Notes under the pieces: model-generated
Told to the model about the DNA's origin: nothing
Database searches by the model: none
Seen by the model: only the letters and a program-made list of their open reading frames with translations
Assembly (NCBI GenBank): GCA_023249675.1
Contig: JAHFCE010000007.1
Span: 58,119-122,118, forward strand
Reading direction: 5' to 3'
From: Elusimicrobiota bacterium
Lineage (GTDB): Bacteria; Elusimicrobiota; Elusimicrobia; UBA1565; UBA9628
DNA length: 64,000 bases
Shown: piece after piece, positions 23,037 to 31,617 of the stretch
Position numbering within the stretch: the stretch's first letter is position 1
Layout: every line of letters begins with the position of its first letter
Made by a program: the position numbers and the translations under genes

Positions 23037-23408
23037 ATGAAAATCCGCGTTCTTCCCCTGCTGCTCGCCGCAACCCTGACCGCCCCGCCTCGCGCCGTCG
23101 CCGGCGAAGCGCTTGCGCAGGCTCGCGCCGCCTCGAGCGATCCCGCGAACTTCGACGGCGGCCGCGCGCGCTTCGAGGGGAACTTCATGGCCCTCGGCGC
23201 CACCACGACCCTCGCTCCACCGGGCGCCGACCAGGAGACCGGAACGAAGAAGCCGAACAAATATTTCAACGCCGACCTCGTGACCAGCGCCGTAAAAGGT
23301 TCCCTGATCGGCCTGCTGGTCGGCTCTTTGTTCGGGCCGCCCGGCCTCATCGCAGGTCCGGTCATCGGCGCCGCTCTGTTCTACGGCCTGACCAAAATCA
23401 CGGCTTAG
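23037..23408 (+). CDS. Small exported protein sharing the glycine-zipper C-terminus of the 20515-22956 product
   Basis: Signal peptide MKIRVLPLLLAATLTAPPRAVA. C-terminal GTKKPNKYFNADLVTSAVKGSLIGLLVGSLFGPPGLIAGPVIGAALFYGLT. Confidence 0.8.
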   Translation: MKIRVLPLLLAATLTAPPRAVAGEALAQARAASSDPANFDGGRARFEGNFMALGATTTLAPPGADQETGTKKPNKYFNADLVTSAVKGSLIGLLVGSLFGPPGLIAGPVIGAALFYGLTKITA

Positions 23409-23844
23409 CGGCCGCCTCGTCCTTCATCCCCCACGCGAGCATCCCCGCCCCGATCGAGATGCACGAGTCCGCCACGTTGAACACGGGCCAGTGGTGGAGA
23501 TGCAGGAAATCCACGACGTAGCCGACCATCAGGCGGTCGTAGAGGTTTCCCACCGCCCCCGTCGTGACGAGGAGCGCCCCCCACTGCAGCCAAGGATCAT
23601 TCTTCGGCCAGCGGCGGCGCAGAACCTGCAGGACGATCACAAGGCCGATCGAGACGGCGGTCAGGACCTTGTTGGCCCCGCGCCCCAGGCCGAACGCGGC
23701 GCCCGTGTTCTCGACGTAGGTCAAATCGAAAAATGGCAGGAGCGGTATCGTCCCCACGGCCGCAAGCGAGGCCGCCGCCCAGAGCTTGGTCGCTCGGTCA
23801 AGCGCCAGCAGCGCGACTACAGCTGCCGCGCGCAGCGCCCGCAT
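23398..23844 (-). CDS. lspA: Lipoprotein signal peptidase (signal peptidase II)
   Basis: TKLWA..., VENTGAAFGLGRG, VTTGAVGNLYDRLMVGYVVDFLHLHHWPVFNVADSCISIGAG. Linked to ileS. Confidence 0.93.
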   Translation of the reverse strand: MRALRAAAVVALLALDRATKLWAAASLAAVGTIPLLPFFDLTYVENTGAAFGLGRGANKVLTAVSIGLVIVLQVLRRRWPKNDPWLQWGALLVTTGAVGNLYDRLMVGYVVDFLHLHHWPVFNVADSCISIGAGMLAWGMKDEAAAKP

Positions 23845-26552
23845 AGCTCCGGGTAGGACTTGTTTGAACCGAGGTCGGTCTGCCAGCGCCAGCAACGCGG
23901 GCACTTGGCGCCTTCGGCGTGAACAACCGAGATCTCGCTTCCAGTCCCCCACTCCGCTTGGGAGACGATGAACAGCTCCTCGAGGTTGAGGCCTTTGAAC
24001 TGCGCGGAGTCGCCGGGCAGAATGACCTTGGCGTCAAGCGACTTGCCCACGAGCTTGGCCGTACGCGCTTCCTCGATCTTCTTGGTGACGTGCTCGCGCA
24101 GTTCAAGCGCCTTCGTCCAACGCTCGGCGAGCGCGGCGTTCGTCCAGCGCTCCTCGGGCGCCGGCAGGTCCCACAGGAACACGCTGTCGGACGGACGCGA
24201 CGGCCAGAAGCGCCAGGCCTCCTCCGCCGTGAAGGACAGGATTGGAGAGAGCAAAGCGCACAGCCGCGCGAATGTCTCCGCCATGACGGTCTGGGCCGCC
24301 AGGCGTTCCGGAGATTCCGGTTTGAACGTATAGAGACGATCCTTGGTCCCGTCGAGATAAAACGCCGAGAGATCGAACGCGCAGAAATCGACGAGTCGGC
24401 GCGCGGCGGCGCGGTAGCGATAAGCGCGATAATCCGCGAACGTCTCCGTCTGCACCGCGGCGAGGCGATGCAGCAGGTAACGCTCCATCTCGGGAAGCTT
24501 CTCGAAAGAAACCGCTTTCGAGGAATCAAAATCGCTCAGATTGCCGAGCAGGTAGCGCAGCGTGTTGCGCACCCGGAAGTAGGAATCCCCGGGACCGGCG
24601 AGAAGCTTGTCGGAGATGCGCACATCGTCGTTGTAATCGCACAGCGCCACCCAGAGGCGAAGAAGATCCGCGCCCCACTTTTCGATGACCGCCTGAGGCG
24701 CCACGACGTTGCCTGTCGACTTGTGCATGGCGCGGCCCTTCTCGTCGAGCACGAAGCCGTGCGTCAGCACCGCCCGGTAAGGAGCCTTGCCGCGCAAGGC
24801 CGTCGACATGACGAGCGAGCTTTGAAACCAGCCGCGGTGCTGGTCGGAGCCCTCGAGGTAAAGATCGGCGAGCGCGTCCTCGCCCAGCACCGAGAGCCAG
24901 GAGACGCCGGAGTCGAGCCAGACGTCGAGAATATCGGACTCGCGGCGGAAGCCGTCCTTCAACGCGGGATGATCGGGAAGGAAGGGCCAGTCGGCGGGTT
25001 TGAGAACCTCACCCCATTTCTCGAACCAGAAATCGGTCCCTTCGGCGGCCGCCTTCTTCTCGATCGCCTCAAGAACGGCGTCATCGAGGACGGCTTCGCC
25101 CGTCTTCACGGAATAAAGAACGGTGATCGGAGTGCCCCACACGCGCTGGCGCGAGAGGCACCAATCAGGGCGGTTTTGGACCATGGACGCGATGCGGTTG
25201 CGCCCCTCGGCCGGAACCCATTGGACCTTGTCGATCTGGGCCAACAGCCGCACGCGCAGGTCCTCGGACAACTTCAAGAACCATTGCTCGGTCGTGCGGA
25301 AGATGACGGGATTCTTGCAGCGCCAGCAATGCGGATACGAATGTTGGATGTCTTTCTTCGCGAGCAGAAGACCGCGTTCCAGGAGATCGGCCATGATCTC
25401 GGGATTACCCTCTTTGAAGATGTGCTTGCCCGTCCAGCGCGGGGCCTTGTCGGTGAACACGCCGGAGTGGTCGACGGGGTTTAAGATCTCCAAGCCGTGC
25501 TTGAGGCCGGTGTGGAAGTCGTCCTCGCCGTGGCCGGGAGCCGTATGAACGATGCCGGTGCCATCCTCAGCGGTGACGTAGTCGGCAAGCACCGCCACAG
25601 AATCGCGGCCTCCATACGGGGCTTCGCAGATCAGGCCTGCATCGACTATCTTCTGTCCTGTCCAGGTTGGTCCCTCAAAGCGATAGGGCTCATCGCCGAC
25701 CCTCGCGTTCTGCACGACTCGCTCAAGCCCCGAAGAAGTCGTGGCCAAAAATCTCCGTCCCCTGAGTTCGGCGACTTGGTAGCTCAGCAGCGGATTAAAA
25801 GCGACCGCCATGTTGGCCGGCAACGTCCACGGCGTCGTCGTCCAGATGACGACCTCCGCGCCCTCCAACTCCTTGATCCCCGACTTCTTGATGGGAAACG
25901 CCACATACACCGAGGGCGAGGTCTTGTCCTTGTACTCGACCTCGGCGTCGGCAAGTGCCGTCTCGCATGTCGGACACCACAGCACGGGCTTGAGGCCGCG
26001 ATAGACGTGACCTTTCTTGACCAGCAGGCGAAACGCGCGCAGAATTTTTGCCTCGTAGTCCTTGGCCATCGTCTTGTACGGGCGCTCCCAGTCGCCGAGC
26101 ACGCCCAGGCGCTTGAACTCCCCGCGCTGGAGGCCGATGAAGCGCTCGGCGAAGGCGGCGGCGTCCTTGCGGAACTTGGAAATGTCGGTGACCCCGCGCT
26201 TGCTCATCTTCATTTCTTTGAGCAAGGCGGTCTCGATGGGCAGGCCGTGGCAGTCCCAGCCGGGAACATAGGGCGCCGCATGGCCCATCAAAGCGCGCGC
26301 CTTCACGGTCATGTCCTTAAGGATTTTGTTCAGCGCGTGGCCGATGTGGATGCTGCCGTTCGCATAGGGCGGACCGTCGTGCAGGACGAAGGGAGTGCGG
26401 CCTTTCTGGCGCTCCTGCAGCTTCTGATAAAGCCGGTCTTTCTCCCAGACCTTCAGGAGCTCGGGCTCGCGCTTGGCCAGGTCCCCTCTCATGGGGAAAT
26501 CGGTCTTGGGCAAGTGGATGGTCGCCGACCAGTCGGTGCGAGCTTCGGGCAT
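23817..26552 (-). CDS. ileS: Isoleucyl-tRNA synthetase
   Basis: DGPPYANGSIHIGHALNKILKD, GWDCHGLPIE, KGRAMHKSTGNVV (KMSKS variant HKSTG), C-terminal Zn finger CPRCWRW...CGRC. Confidence 0.96.
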   Translation of the reverse strand: MPEARTDWSATIHLPKTDFPMRGDLAKREPELLKVWEKDRLYQKLQERQKGRTPFVLHDGPPYANGSIHIGHALNKILKDMTVKARALMGHAAPYVPGWDCHGLPIETALLKEMKMSKRGVTDISKFRKDAAAFAERFIGLQRGEFKRLGVLGDWERPYKTMAKDYEAKILRAFRLLVKKGHVYRGLKPVLWCPTCETALADAEVEYKDKTSPSVYVAFPIKKSGIKELEGAEVVIWTTTPWTLPANMAVAFNPLLSYQVAELRGRRFLATTSSGLERVVQNARVGDEPYRFEGPTWTGQKIVDAGLICEAPYGGRDSVAVLADYVTAEDGTGIVHTAPGHGEDDFHTGLKHGLEILNPVDHSGVFTDKAPRWTGKHIFKEGNPEIMADLLERGLLLAKKDIQHSYPHCWRCKNPVIFRTTEQWFLKLSEDLRVRLLAQIDKVQWVPAEGRNRIASMVQNRPDWCLSRQRVWGTPITVLYSVKTGEAVLDDAVLEAIEKKAAAEGTDFWFEKWGEVLKPADWPFLPDHPALKDGFRRESDILDVWLDSGVSWLSVLGEDALADLYLEGSDQHRGWFQSSLVMSTALRGKAPYRAVLTHGFVLDEKGRAMHKSTGNVVAPQAVIEKWGADLLRLWVALCDYNDDVRISDKLLAGPGDSYFRVRNTLRYLLGNLSDFDSSKAVSFEKLPEMERYLLHRLAAVQTETFADYRAYRYRAAARRLVDFCAFDLSAFYLDGTKDRLYTFKPESPERLAAQTVMAETFARLCALLSPILSFTAEEAWRFWPSRPSDSVFLWDLPAPEERWTNAALAERWTKALELREHVTKKIEEARTAKLVGKSLDAKVILPGDSAQFKGLNLEELFIVSQAEWGTGSEISVVHAEGAKCPRCWRWQTDLGSNKSYPELCGRCARQL

Positions 26553-26631
26553 GAGCCTCATCCTACCAATTCCAAGTTCTTCCCGGAATAGCATCCCTAC
26601 GACACGTGCAACGACTATCGTGTTCCCAAAT

Positions 26632-26750
26632 AGTTATCCACAAACTTGGCACGTACCAAGTTGACTCACCCGAAATCTTTCATTGGCGCAACCTAAAGAC
26701 CCCATCATCAAGCGCGTGGAACTCGGCCTGGGCCGAGTTTGTGGATAACT
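26632..26750. repeat. 15-bp perfect inverted repeat (AGTTATCCACAAACT / AGTTTGTGGATAACT), each arm containing TTATCCACA (consensus DnaA box), enclosing two further hairpins
   Basis: Arms at 26632-26646 and 26736-26750. Inner near-palindrome AACTTGGCACGTACCAAGTT at 26643-26662 and ACTCGGCC-TG-GGCCGAGT at 26721-26738. Confidence 0.85.
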
Positions 26751-26783
26751 CAGAGCCCCATTCGGGAGCTAGATCTAGGGCCA

Positions 26784-27614
26784 TCACCAGTTTAGATACT
26801 CGTGCGCGTCGGCGTCATCCCAGCCCTCAAAAGTCCCATGGGGTTCTACTATGTGTTCCATAAAAAATGACTTTTCCCACTGCTTGTTGTGCACGAATTC
26901 ATGCTCGTATCCCCCACGGCTGTCTTCAGGCCGCGGATAATCTGTGAAAACTGTATGCCAACTCGGAGCTATGCCAACTGCCCATGTCCCCATAATTCCC
27001 GCCACAGGTCCCCCGCTAAAGATGAGACGGTTATTGGCATACATGAAGTCGGTGTGCTCATCGGAATTGATCGCGTTCCACACCGGGGCCGCGGCGCAGT
27101 TAAGAAGACCGACCGTGGTCATAAGGGCGTCTTGCGCGACGTTTTTAACCGTGCGTAGAGGATCCAAGATAGCCAGCGGGTCGCCATTGGCGAGGCCTTT
27201 GGCCATTCTGACAGGCGTCAGCGCCACGGCCTGGATCGTCTCCAGGGCAAAGGCGATCGGCGCGAGGAGCAGACCGAAAAGTCCACCGAGCAGGCCGTGA
27301 AGATAGCCCGGCCTTTGCTCCCAAGTGACGGGGCCGATGCCGGTGGGTTTTTCATGATATGTGGGCGCTCCGCCTGGACCAAAAATATGAGGGAGCGCGC
27401 CGAGGGTCTTCTTAAGGGCGAGCGTTGCGCTAAAACCGGAGGAGTGCCGGACTGGCGCATTGACCACGAAGCCCCCCGCGTTGACCGTCGAGTTATTGGC
27501 GGCGACGTTGTCGAAAGGCATGGCGGCGTCAAGCCAGGCCGATTCCAGGGGTGCTCCCGCCGCGGGCAGAACGGCGAGAGCCAGGCTTAAAATTCCTCCG
27601 ATAATTTTCCGCAT
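26784..27614 (-). CDS. Exported protein with HExxH motif, unknown function
   Basis: Signal peptide. GGYEHEFVHNKQWEKSFFMEHIVEPH contains HEFVH. One central hydrophobic segment. Confidence 0.65.
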   Translation of the reverse strand: MRKIIGGILSLALAVLPAAGAPLESAWLDAAMPFDNVAANNSTVNAGGFVVNAPVRHSSGFSATLALKKTLGALPHIFGPGGAPTYHEKPTGIGPVTWEQRPGYLHGLLGGLFGLLLAPIAFALETIQAVALTPVRMAKGLANGDPLAILDPLRTVKNVAQDALMTTVGLLNCAAAPVWNAINSDEHTDFMYANNRLIFSGGPVAGIMGTWAVGIAPSWHTVFTDYPRPEDSRGGYEHEFVHNKQWEKSFFMEHIVEPHGTFEGWDDADAHEYLNW

Positions 27615-27712
27615 ATAATCAAGTGTAACGGTGAAGCCGCCCGGCGGGAGGGTCCAGGGACCCAGAGCGTCTGGGCCCCGAAGCTGACCCCGAATTTTGA
27701 TAGTATGCCCCC

Positions 27713-27943
27713 ATGAACACCTTCATCGCCGTCTGCCTCGCCTTGATCGTCGTTGAGCTCGCCGTCATGATCGGAGTGTTCGCCTACGTGATGCTCCGCG
27801 TCAAGGACGCCGCCGCCGCCGTCGAGGTGGCCGCGTACCGCGTGGACCAGGAAGTGCTCTGCGCCGGCGAAACCTTGCGCTCCGGATGGGGCGGCACGCT
27901 CAAGACGATCCTCTCCGCCGGGCTGTCGCTGATCCGCCGCTGA
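27713..27943 (+). CDS. Small single-TM protein (DUF948-like)
   Basis: 76 aa, N-terminal TM, amphipathic remainder. Head of an operon-like run. Confidence 0.55.
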   Translation: MNTFIAVCLALIVVELAVMIGVFAYVMLRVKDAAAAVEVAAYRVDQEVLCAGETLRSGWGGTLKTILSAGLSLIRR

Positions 27944-27944
27944 C

Positions 27945-28451
27945 ATGAGCGCGCTGAAGTCGTTCAAGCGCTGGTTCCTCGATCCTCAGTTCTCGCGCAA
28001 GAAGCAGTTTCTGCGCTCGCTCGACATCTTCAAGGACCTGCGCGACCGGGATCTCGGCCACCTCGTCGCGGCCCTCCACTCACGCAGCTACCGGGAAGGG
28101 GAGGTCATTTTCGTCGAGGGCGATATCGGACGCGCGCTGTTCGTGCTCGAGAGCGGAGAAGTCGTGCTCACGCGCTCCGTCGCGGGCAAAGAACCCGTCG
28201 TCCTCTATCGCCTCAAGCCCGGCGACTTCTTCGGAGAGATGGCCCTGCTCGAGTCGCTGCCGAGGAGCGCCACCGCGACGGCGACCGAAAAGACCCGCCT
28301 GCACCTGCTCTACAAGAGCAAGCTCGACGCCTTGCTCCACGCCGAGCCGCGCATCGGAGTGTCGATCATGAGCCACCTCGCGCGCATGCTCTCAGCCCGC
28401 CTGCGCCGCCTGAGCGCGGATCCGAAGCTCCTGTCCTCGAAAAATGACTGA
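27945..28451 (+). CDS. Cyclic-nucleotide-binding (CRP/FNR-type cNMP) domain protein without evident HTH
   Basis: YREGEVIFVEGDIGRALFVLESGEVVL...LKPGDFFGEMALLESLPRSATATA is a cNMP-binding fold. Confidence 0.88.
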   Translation: MSALKSFKRWFLDPQFSRKKQFLRSLDIFKDLRDRDLGHLVAALHSRSYREGEVIFVEGDIGRALFVLESGEVVLTRSVAGKEPVVLYRLKPGDFFGEMALLESLPRSATATATEKTRLHLLYKSKLDALLHAEPRIGVSIMSHLARMLSARLRRLSADPKLLSSKND

Positions 28452-29523
28452 CGAGCGCCACGCGTTTCCCTTTCTCACCGCATTCGTCGTGACGGGCGTC
28501 GGACTGTATGCGTTCTACCGCGTGCATGAGGCGCTGACCCCCTTCCTGCTCGCCGCGGCTTTCGCCTACGTCCTCAATCCGGTCGTCAGCTACTTTGAGG
28601 CGAGAGGCCTGCGCCGCTCCCACCTCGTCGTCGCGGGCTACGCCTTAGCCCTGGCGCTGAGCCTTGTGGCGTACGCGGGCCTCAAGTCGATGATCCTCTC
28701 TGAGACCGAGCTGTTCCAGTCGCGCGCGCCGGGATATCTCTCTCAGGTGCAGAAGCTGGTTTATGCCCAACAGGTCCAACTCGCCAAGAAGCTGCCCCTG
28801 CCGCCCAAGATCACCGAGCACGCGCTCGAATCCGCGCTCAGCGGGGCGCTGCACGCACTCCAAGAACTGCCGGCCCACTTTTTCGCCCTGCTGCCGCTGC
28901 TCGCGCACGCCCTGCTCGTCCCCTTCATCGGCTTCTTCTTCCTGCTCGACGCCCCCGACGGTGTTACGGCCGCGATCCAGATCCTGCCAAGCCGCTACGT
29001 CGAGCAGGCGATCCATCTGCTCAGCGAGATCGATAGCGCGCTCGGCAACTACCTGCGCGGCATCCTCATCGTGGCGGCCGCGATCACCTTGATTTCCTTC
29101 GTCAGCCTCGTCATCATGGGCATCGACAACGCGATCGTGATCGCCGTGCTCTCGGGCGCAAGCTCGTTTGTCCCCTATCTCGGCGCGATCGTCGGCGCCC
29201 TCGTCGGCGGCGGCATGGCCTTCTACCAGTTCGGCACGCTGTCGGCCGCGATGAAGGTCGTCGCGCTCTTCGTCGGCATCCGCCTCGCCGACGAGATTTT
29301 CCTGCAGCCCGTGATCGCCAAGCACTCGGTGCACCTGCACCCGATGGTCTTTCTGCTGGCGCTCGTGCTCGGCGGCGAGATGTTCGGCTTCATCGGCCTC
29401 GTGTTCGCGATTCCCGCCGCGTGCATCCTCAAAGCCCTCGTCTCGGTGGCCTGGTCCTGGTACTCGAGCGAGCGCGGCCTCGCCCTCAACCTGGCCGACG
29501 GCGCCGGCGTCCCCTACACCTAA
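28444..29523 (+). CDS. AI-2E/PerM family permease
   Basis: Multi-TM. LVPFIGFFFLLDAPDG... and SFVPYLGAIVGALVGGGMAF...IRLADEIFLQPVIAKHSVHLHPMVFLLALVLGGEMFGFIGLVFAIPAAC are PerM signatures. Confidence 0.92.
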   Translation: MTDERHAFPFLTAFVVTGVGLYAFYRVHEALTPFLLAAAFAYVLNPVVSYFEARGLRRSHLVVAGYALALALSLVAYAGLKSMILSETELFQSRAPGYLSQVQKLVYAQQVQLAKKLPLPPKITEHALESALSGALHALQELPAHFFALLPLLAHALLVPFIGFFFLLDAPDGVTAAIQILPSRYVEQAIHLLSEIDSALGNYLRGILIVAAAITLISFVSLVIMGIDNAIVIAVLSGASSFVPYLGAIVGALVGGGMAFYQFGTLSAAMKVVALFVGIRLADEIFLQPVIAKHSVHLHPMVFLLALVLGGEMFGFIGLVFAIPAACILKALVSVAWSWYSSERGLALNLADGAGVPYT

Positions 29524-30389
29524 GGCTGGACGTAGGGGGCCAGCAGCACGCGCAAGTCAGGAGGAACGCGCGTCGGCCGCCACAGGTCGGTCACGACCGC
29601 ATGGCGCGAGTGCACGCGCGCAACGACCTTGCCGACAAACTCGCTGTCGACCACCTCACATGAAAAGGAGATGCTCGCGCGGCCGAGCTCCGCGATCCAG
29701 GTGCGGATGATCAGCAAGTCGTCGTAGCGGCTTGGAGCGAGGTACTCGCAACGAGCCGACACGGCCGGCAAGAACAACTTGCGCTGAACCTCAAGGTCTC
29801 GGTAGCGCACGCCGAGAGAGCGCAGCAGCTCGGTGCGCCCCTGCTCGAGGTACTTCAGGTAGTTCGCGTAGTAGATGATGCCGGCCTTGTCGGTGTCGGC
29901 GTAGGTCACGCGCACCTGGAACTCGTGAAACTTGGGCTTGCCCGGAGAGCGTTTGACGACGGCGCGCGGCGGCGGCGTGCCCGCGGTGCTCGGCAAGGTC
30001 GCGTTCGTAATCGCCTTTCGGTCCTCGCCCAGCACCTGATTGACCACCGAGAGAACGCCGGAAAAACCCACGGGCTTGCGCAGGAAGAACGTTTTGGCGC
30101 CCGGCTTGATCTTCCCCTTCAGCTCCTCGAGCGTCATGCCCGTCGAGAAGACGACGGGCGTGCCGCTTGTCAGCGGCGAGTCGCGCAGGCGGTCGTACAG
30201 AGCGCCGCCGTCCGCGCCCGGCATGTAGAAGTCGAGAATGATGAGGTCCGGCCTGAGCTCCTGGGCGAGCAGAAGGCCCTGCGCGGAGTCGAAGGCGACG
30301 GCGACGCGGTAGCCGGCCGACTCGAGGCCGTCCTTGAGGGGAGCGACCAAGGTGACGTCGTCGTCAACGACGAGGATCGTGCGCGACAT
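29520..30389 (-). CDS. Response-regulator receiver domain fused to YbgC/4HBT-type hotdog thioesterase
   Basis: REC: ILVVDDDVTLVAPL...LIILDFYMPGADGGALYDRLR...KPVGF. Hotdog: VRVTYADTDKAGIIYYANYLKYLEQGRTELLRSLG. Single uninterrupted ORF. Confidence 0.9.
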   Translation of the reverse strand: MSRTILVVDDDVTLVAPLKDGLESAGYRVAVAFDSAQGLLLAQELRPDLIILDFYMPGADGGALYDRLRDSPLTSGTPVVFSTGMTLEELKGKIKPGAKTFFLRKPVGFSGVLSVVNQVLGEDRKAITNATLPSTAGTPPPRAVVKRSPGKPKFHEFQVRVTYADTDKAGIIYYANYLKYLEQGRTELLRSLGVRYRDLEVQRKLFLPAVSARCEYLAPSRYDDLLIIRTWIAELGRASISFSCEVVDSEFVGKVVARVHSRHAVVTDLWRPTRVPPDLRVLLAPYVQP

Positions 30390-30429
30390 GACAGGATGCT
30401 ATCAATGTATAATGCGCAGAGCAACCGCT

Positions 30430-31617
30430 ATGAAATTCGAAGAATTCCGGAATAAAAGCAGCTTCGGGCGCGAGGAGATTCTTTCTTTTGTCGCGGGCCG
30501 CCTTCTCGACGACGCCCCCGCCGGGCTGCCCGCCTTGCCCGGCGCCCTGCTCCTCCCATTTCACGAGATCACCGACATCTCCTGGGACCCGGCCTCCGGG
30601 ACCGGCCGCGTCGAGGCCGTGCGCCATAATCAGCTCGACGACTGGTTTTATGCCTGCCACTTCCCGGGCGACCCCGTGATGCCCGGCTGCTGGGGCGTGG
30701 ACGCCGCCTGGCAGTGCCTGCGCTTCTTCGCCGCCTGGAGGGGTCTCTCCGGCTGCGGCAAGACCATGGGCATGGAGAACGTCTCCTTCTTCGGACAGAT
30801 CCGCCCCTACGACAAAAAAATCGTCTACGCCATCGATGTCATCTCTCAGGAAACCTCCGAGGGCGAAACGCGGATCACCGGCAAGGCCACCGTCACCGTA
30901 GACGGCGCGCTCGTCTACACGATCGGCAGCGTGTCCGTGGCGACCGCCTTATGGATCGACGACGCGCCATCCAAGCGCGAGGCCGTCGCCAGCATTGAGG
31001 ATGCCCCGATCCGCAAGCTCCGCTACGACGAGTTCGCCGCGAAAGCCAAGCTCTCGCACGCCGAGATCATCGCCCTCTCCCAGGGGACGTTGATCGACGC
31101 CCCGGGCCTCGAGGTCGGGCTTCTGCCCTCCTCGCTCATGCTCGAGGTCGGCGCCATCCAGCAACTCGTCTTCGATGAATCGACCGGCGAGGGCCGGATC
31201 GCGGCCTCGCGCGGCAACGGCCCGCTCGAGTGGTTCTATACGATGACGCCGGGCGTCAAGCCGACGGTCCTCTCGATCGACGCCGTGTGGCAGCTGATGG
31301 GCCTTTTTCTCACCTGGCGGCAAAACCCCGGGACCGGCCGCGCGCTCGGCTTTGAGCGCGTCGAGGTGTTCAGCGAGATCCTGCCCGAGGACCGCGACAT
31401 CCGCTACGAGGTCACGATCGTGCGCTACTCGCGCATGGCCAACGGCGACGCCTTCGTGCGCGCCGACGCCACGATCCGCGCAAGCGGCCGCCTGATCCTC
31501 GCCTGCACGAACCTCAACGTCGGCTGCCACAAAAACATCCGCTACTCGGGCTACCCTCTGCCAAGCGAAATGGCCTTGGGCGGCAAGCTCAAGGTCCGCG
31601 GGGACACGGCCCCATGA
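30430..31617 (+). CDS. Tandem FabA-like double-hotdog protein, second half lacking catalytic His
   Basis: First half WFYACHFPGDPVMPGCWGVDAAWQ matches the FabA active site. Second half WFYTMTPGVKPTVLSIDAVWQLMG aligns but lacks the His-Phe. Confidence 0.87.
   Translation: MKFEEFRNKSSFGREEILSFVAGRLLDDAPAGLPALPGALLLPFHEITDISWDPASGTGRVEAVRHNQLDDWFYACHFPGDPVMPGCWGVDAAWQCLRFFAAWRGLSGCGKTMGMENVSFFGQIRPYDKKIVYAIDVISQETSEGETRITGKATVTVDGALVYTIGSVSVATALWIDDAPSKREAVASIEDAPIRKLRYDEFAAKAKLSHAEIIALSQGTLIDAPGLEVGLLPSSLMLEVGAIQQLVFDESTGEGRIAASRGNGPLEWFYTMTPGVKPTVLSIDAVWQLMGLFLTWRQNPGTGRALGFERVEVFSEILPEDRDIRYEVTIVRYSRMANGDAFVRADATIRASGRLILACTNLNVGCHKNIRYSGYPLPSEMALGGKLKVRGDTAP

Noticed and set aside
26600-26783. 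T-box riboswitch upstream of ileS
   Set aside because: There is a UUGGUACGUGCC-like segment, but no proper UGGNACCGCG bulge, AG-bulge or specifier loop could be assembled, and an ileS -10/ATG leaderless start lies downstream.
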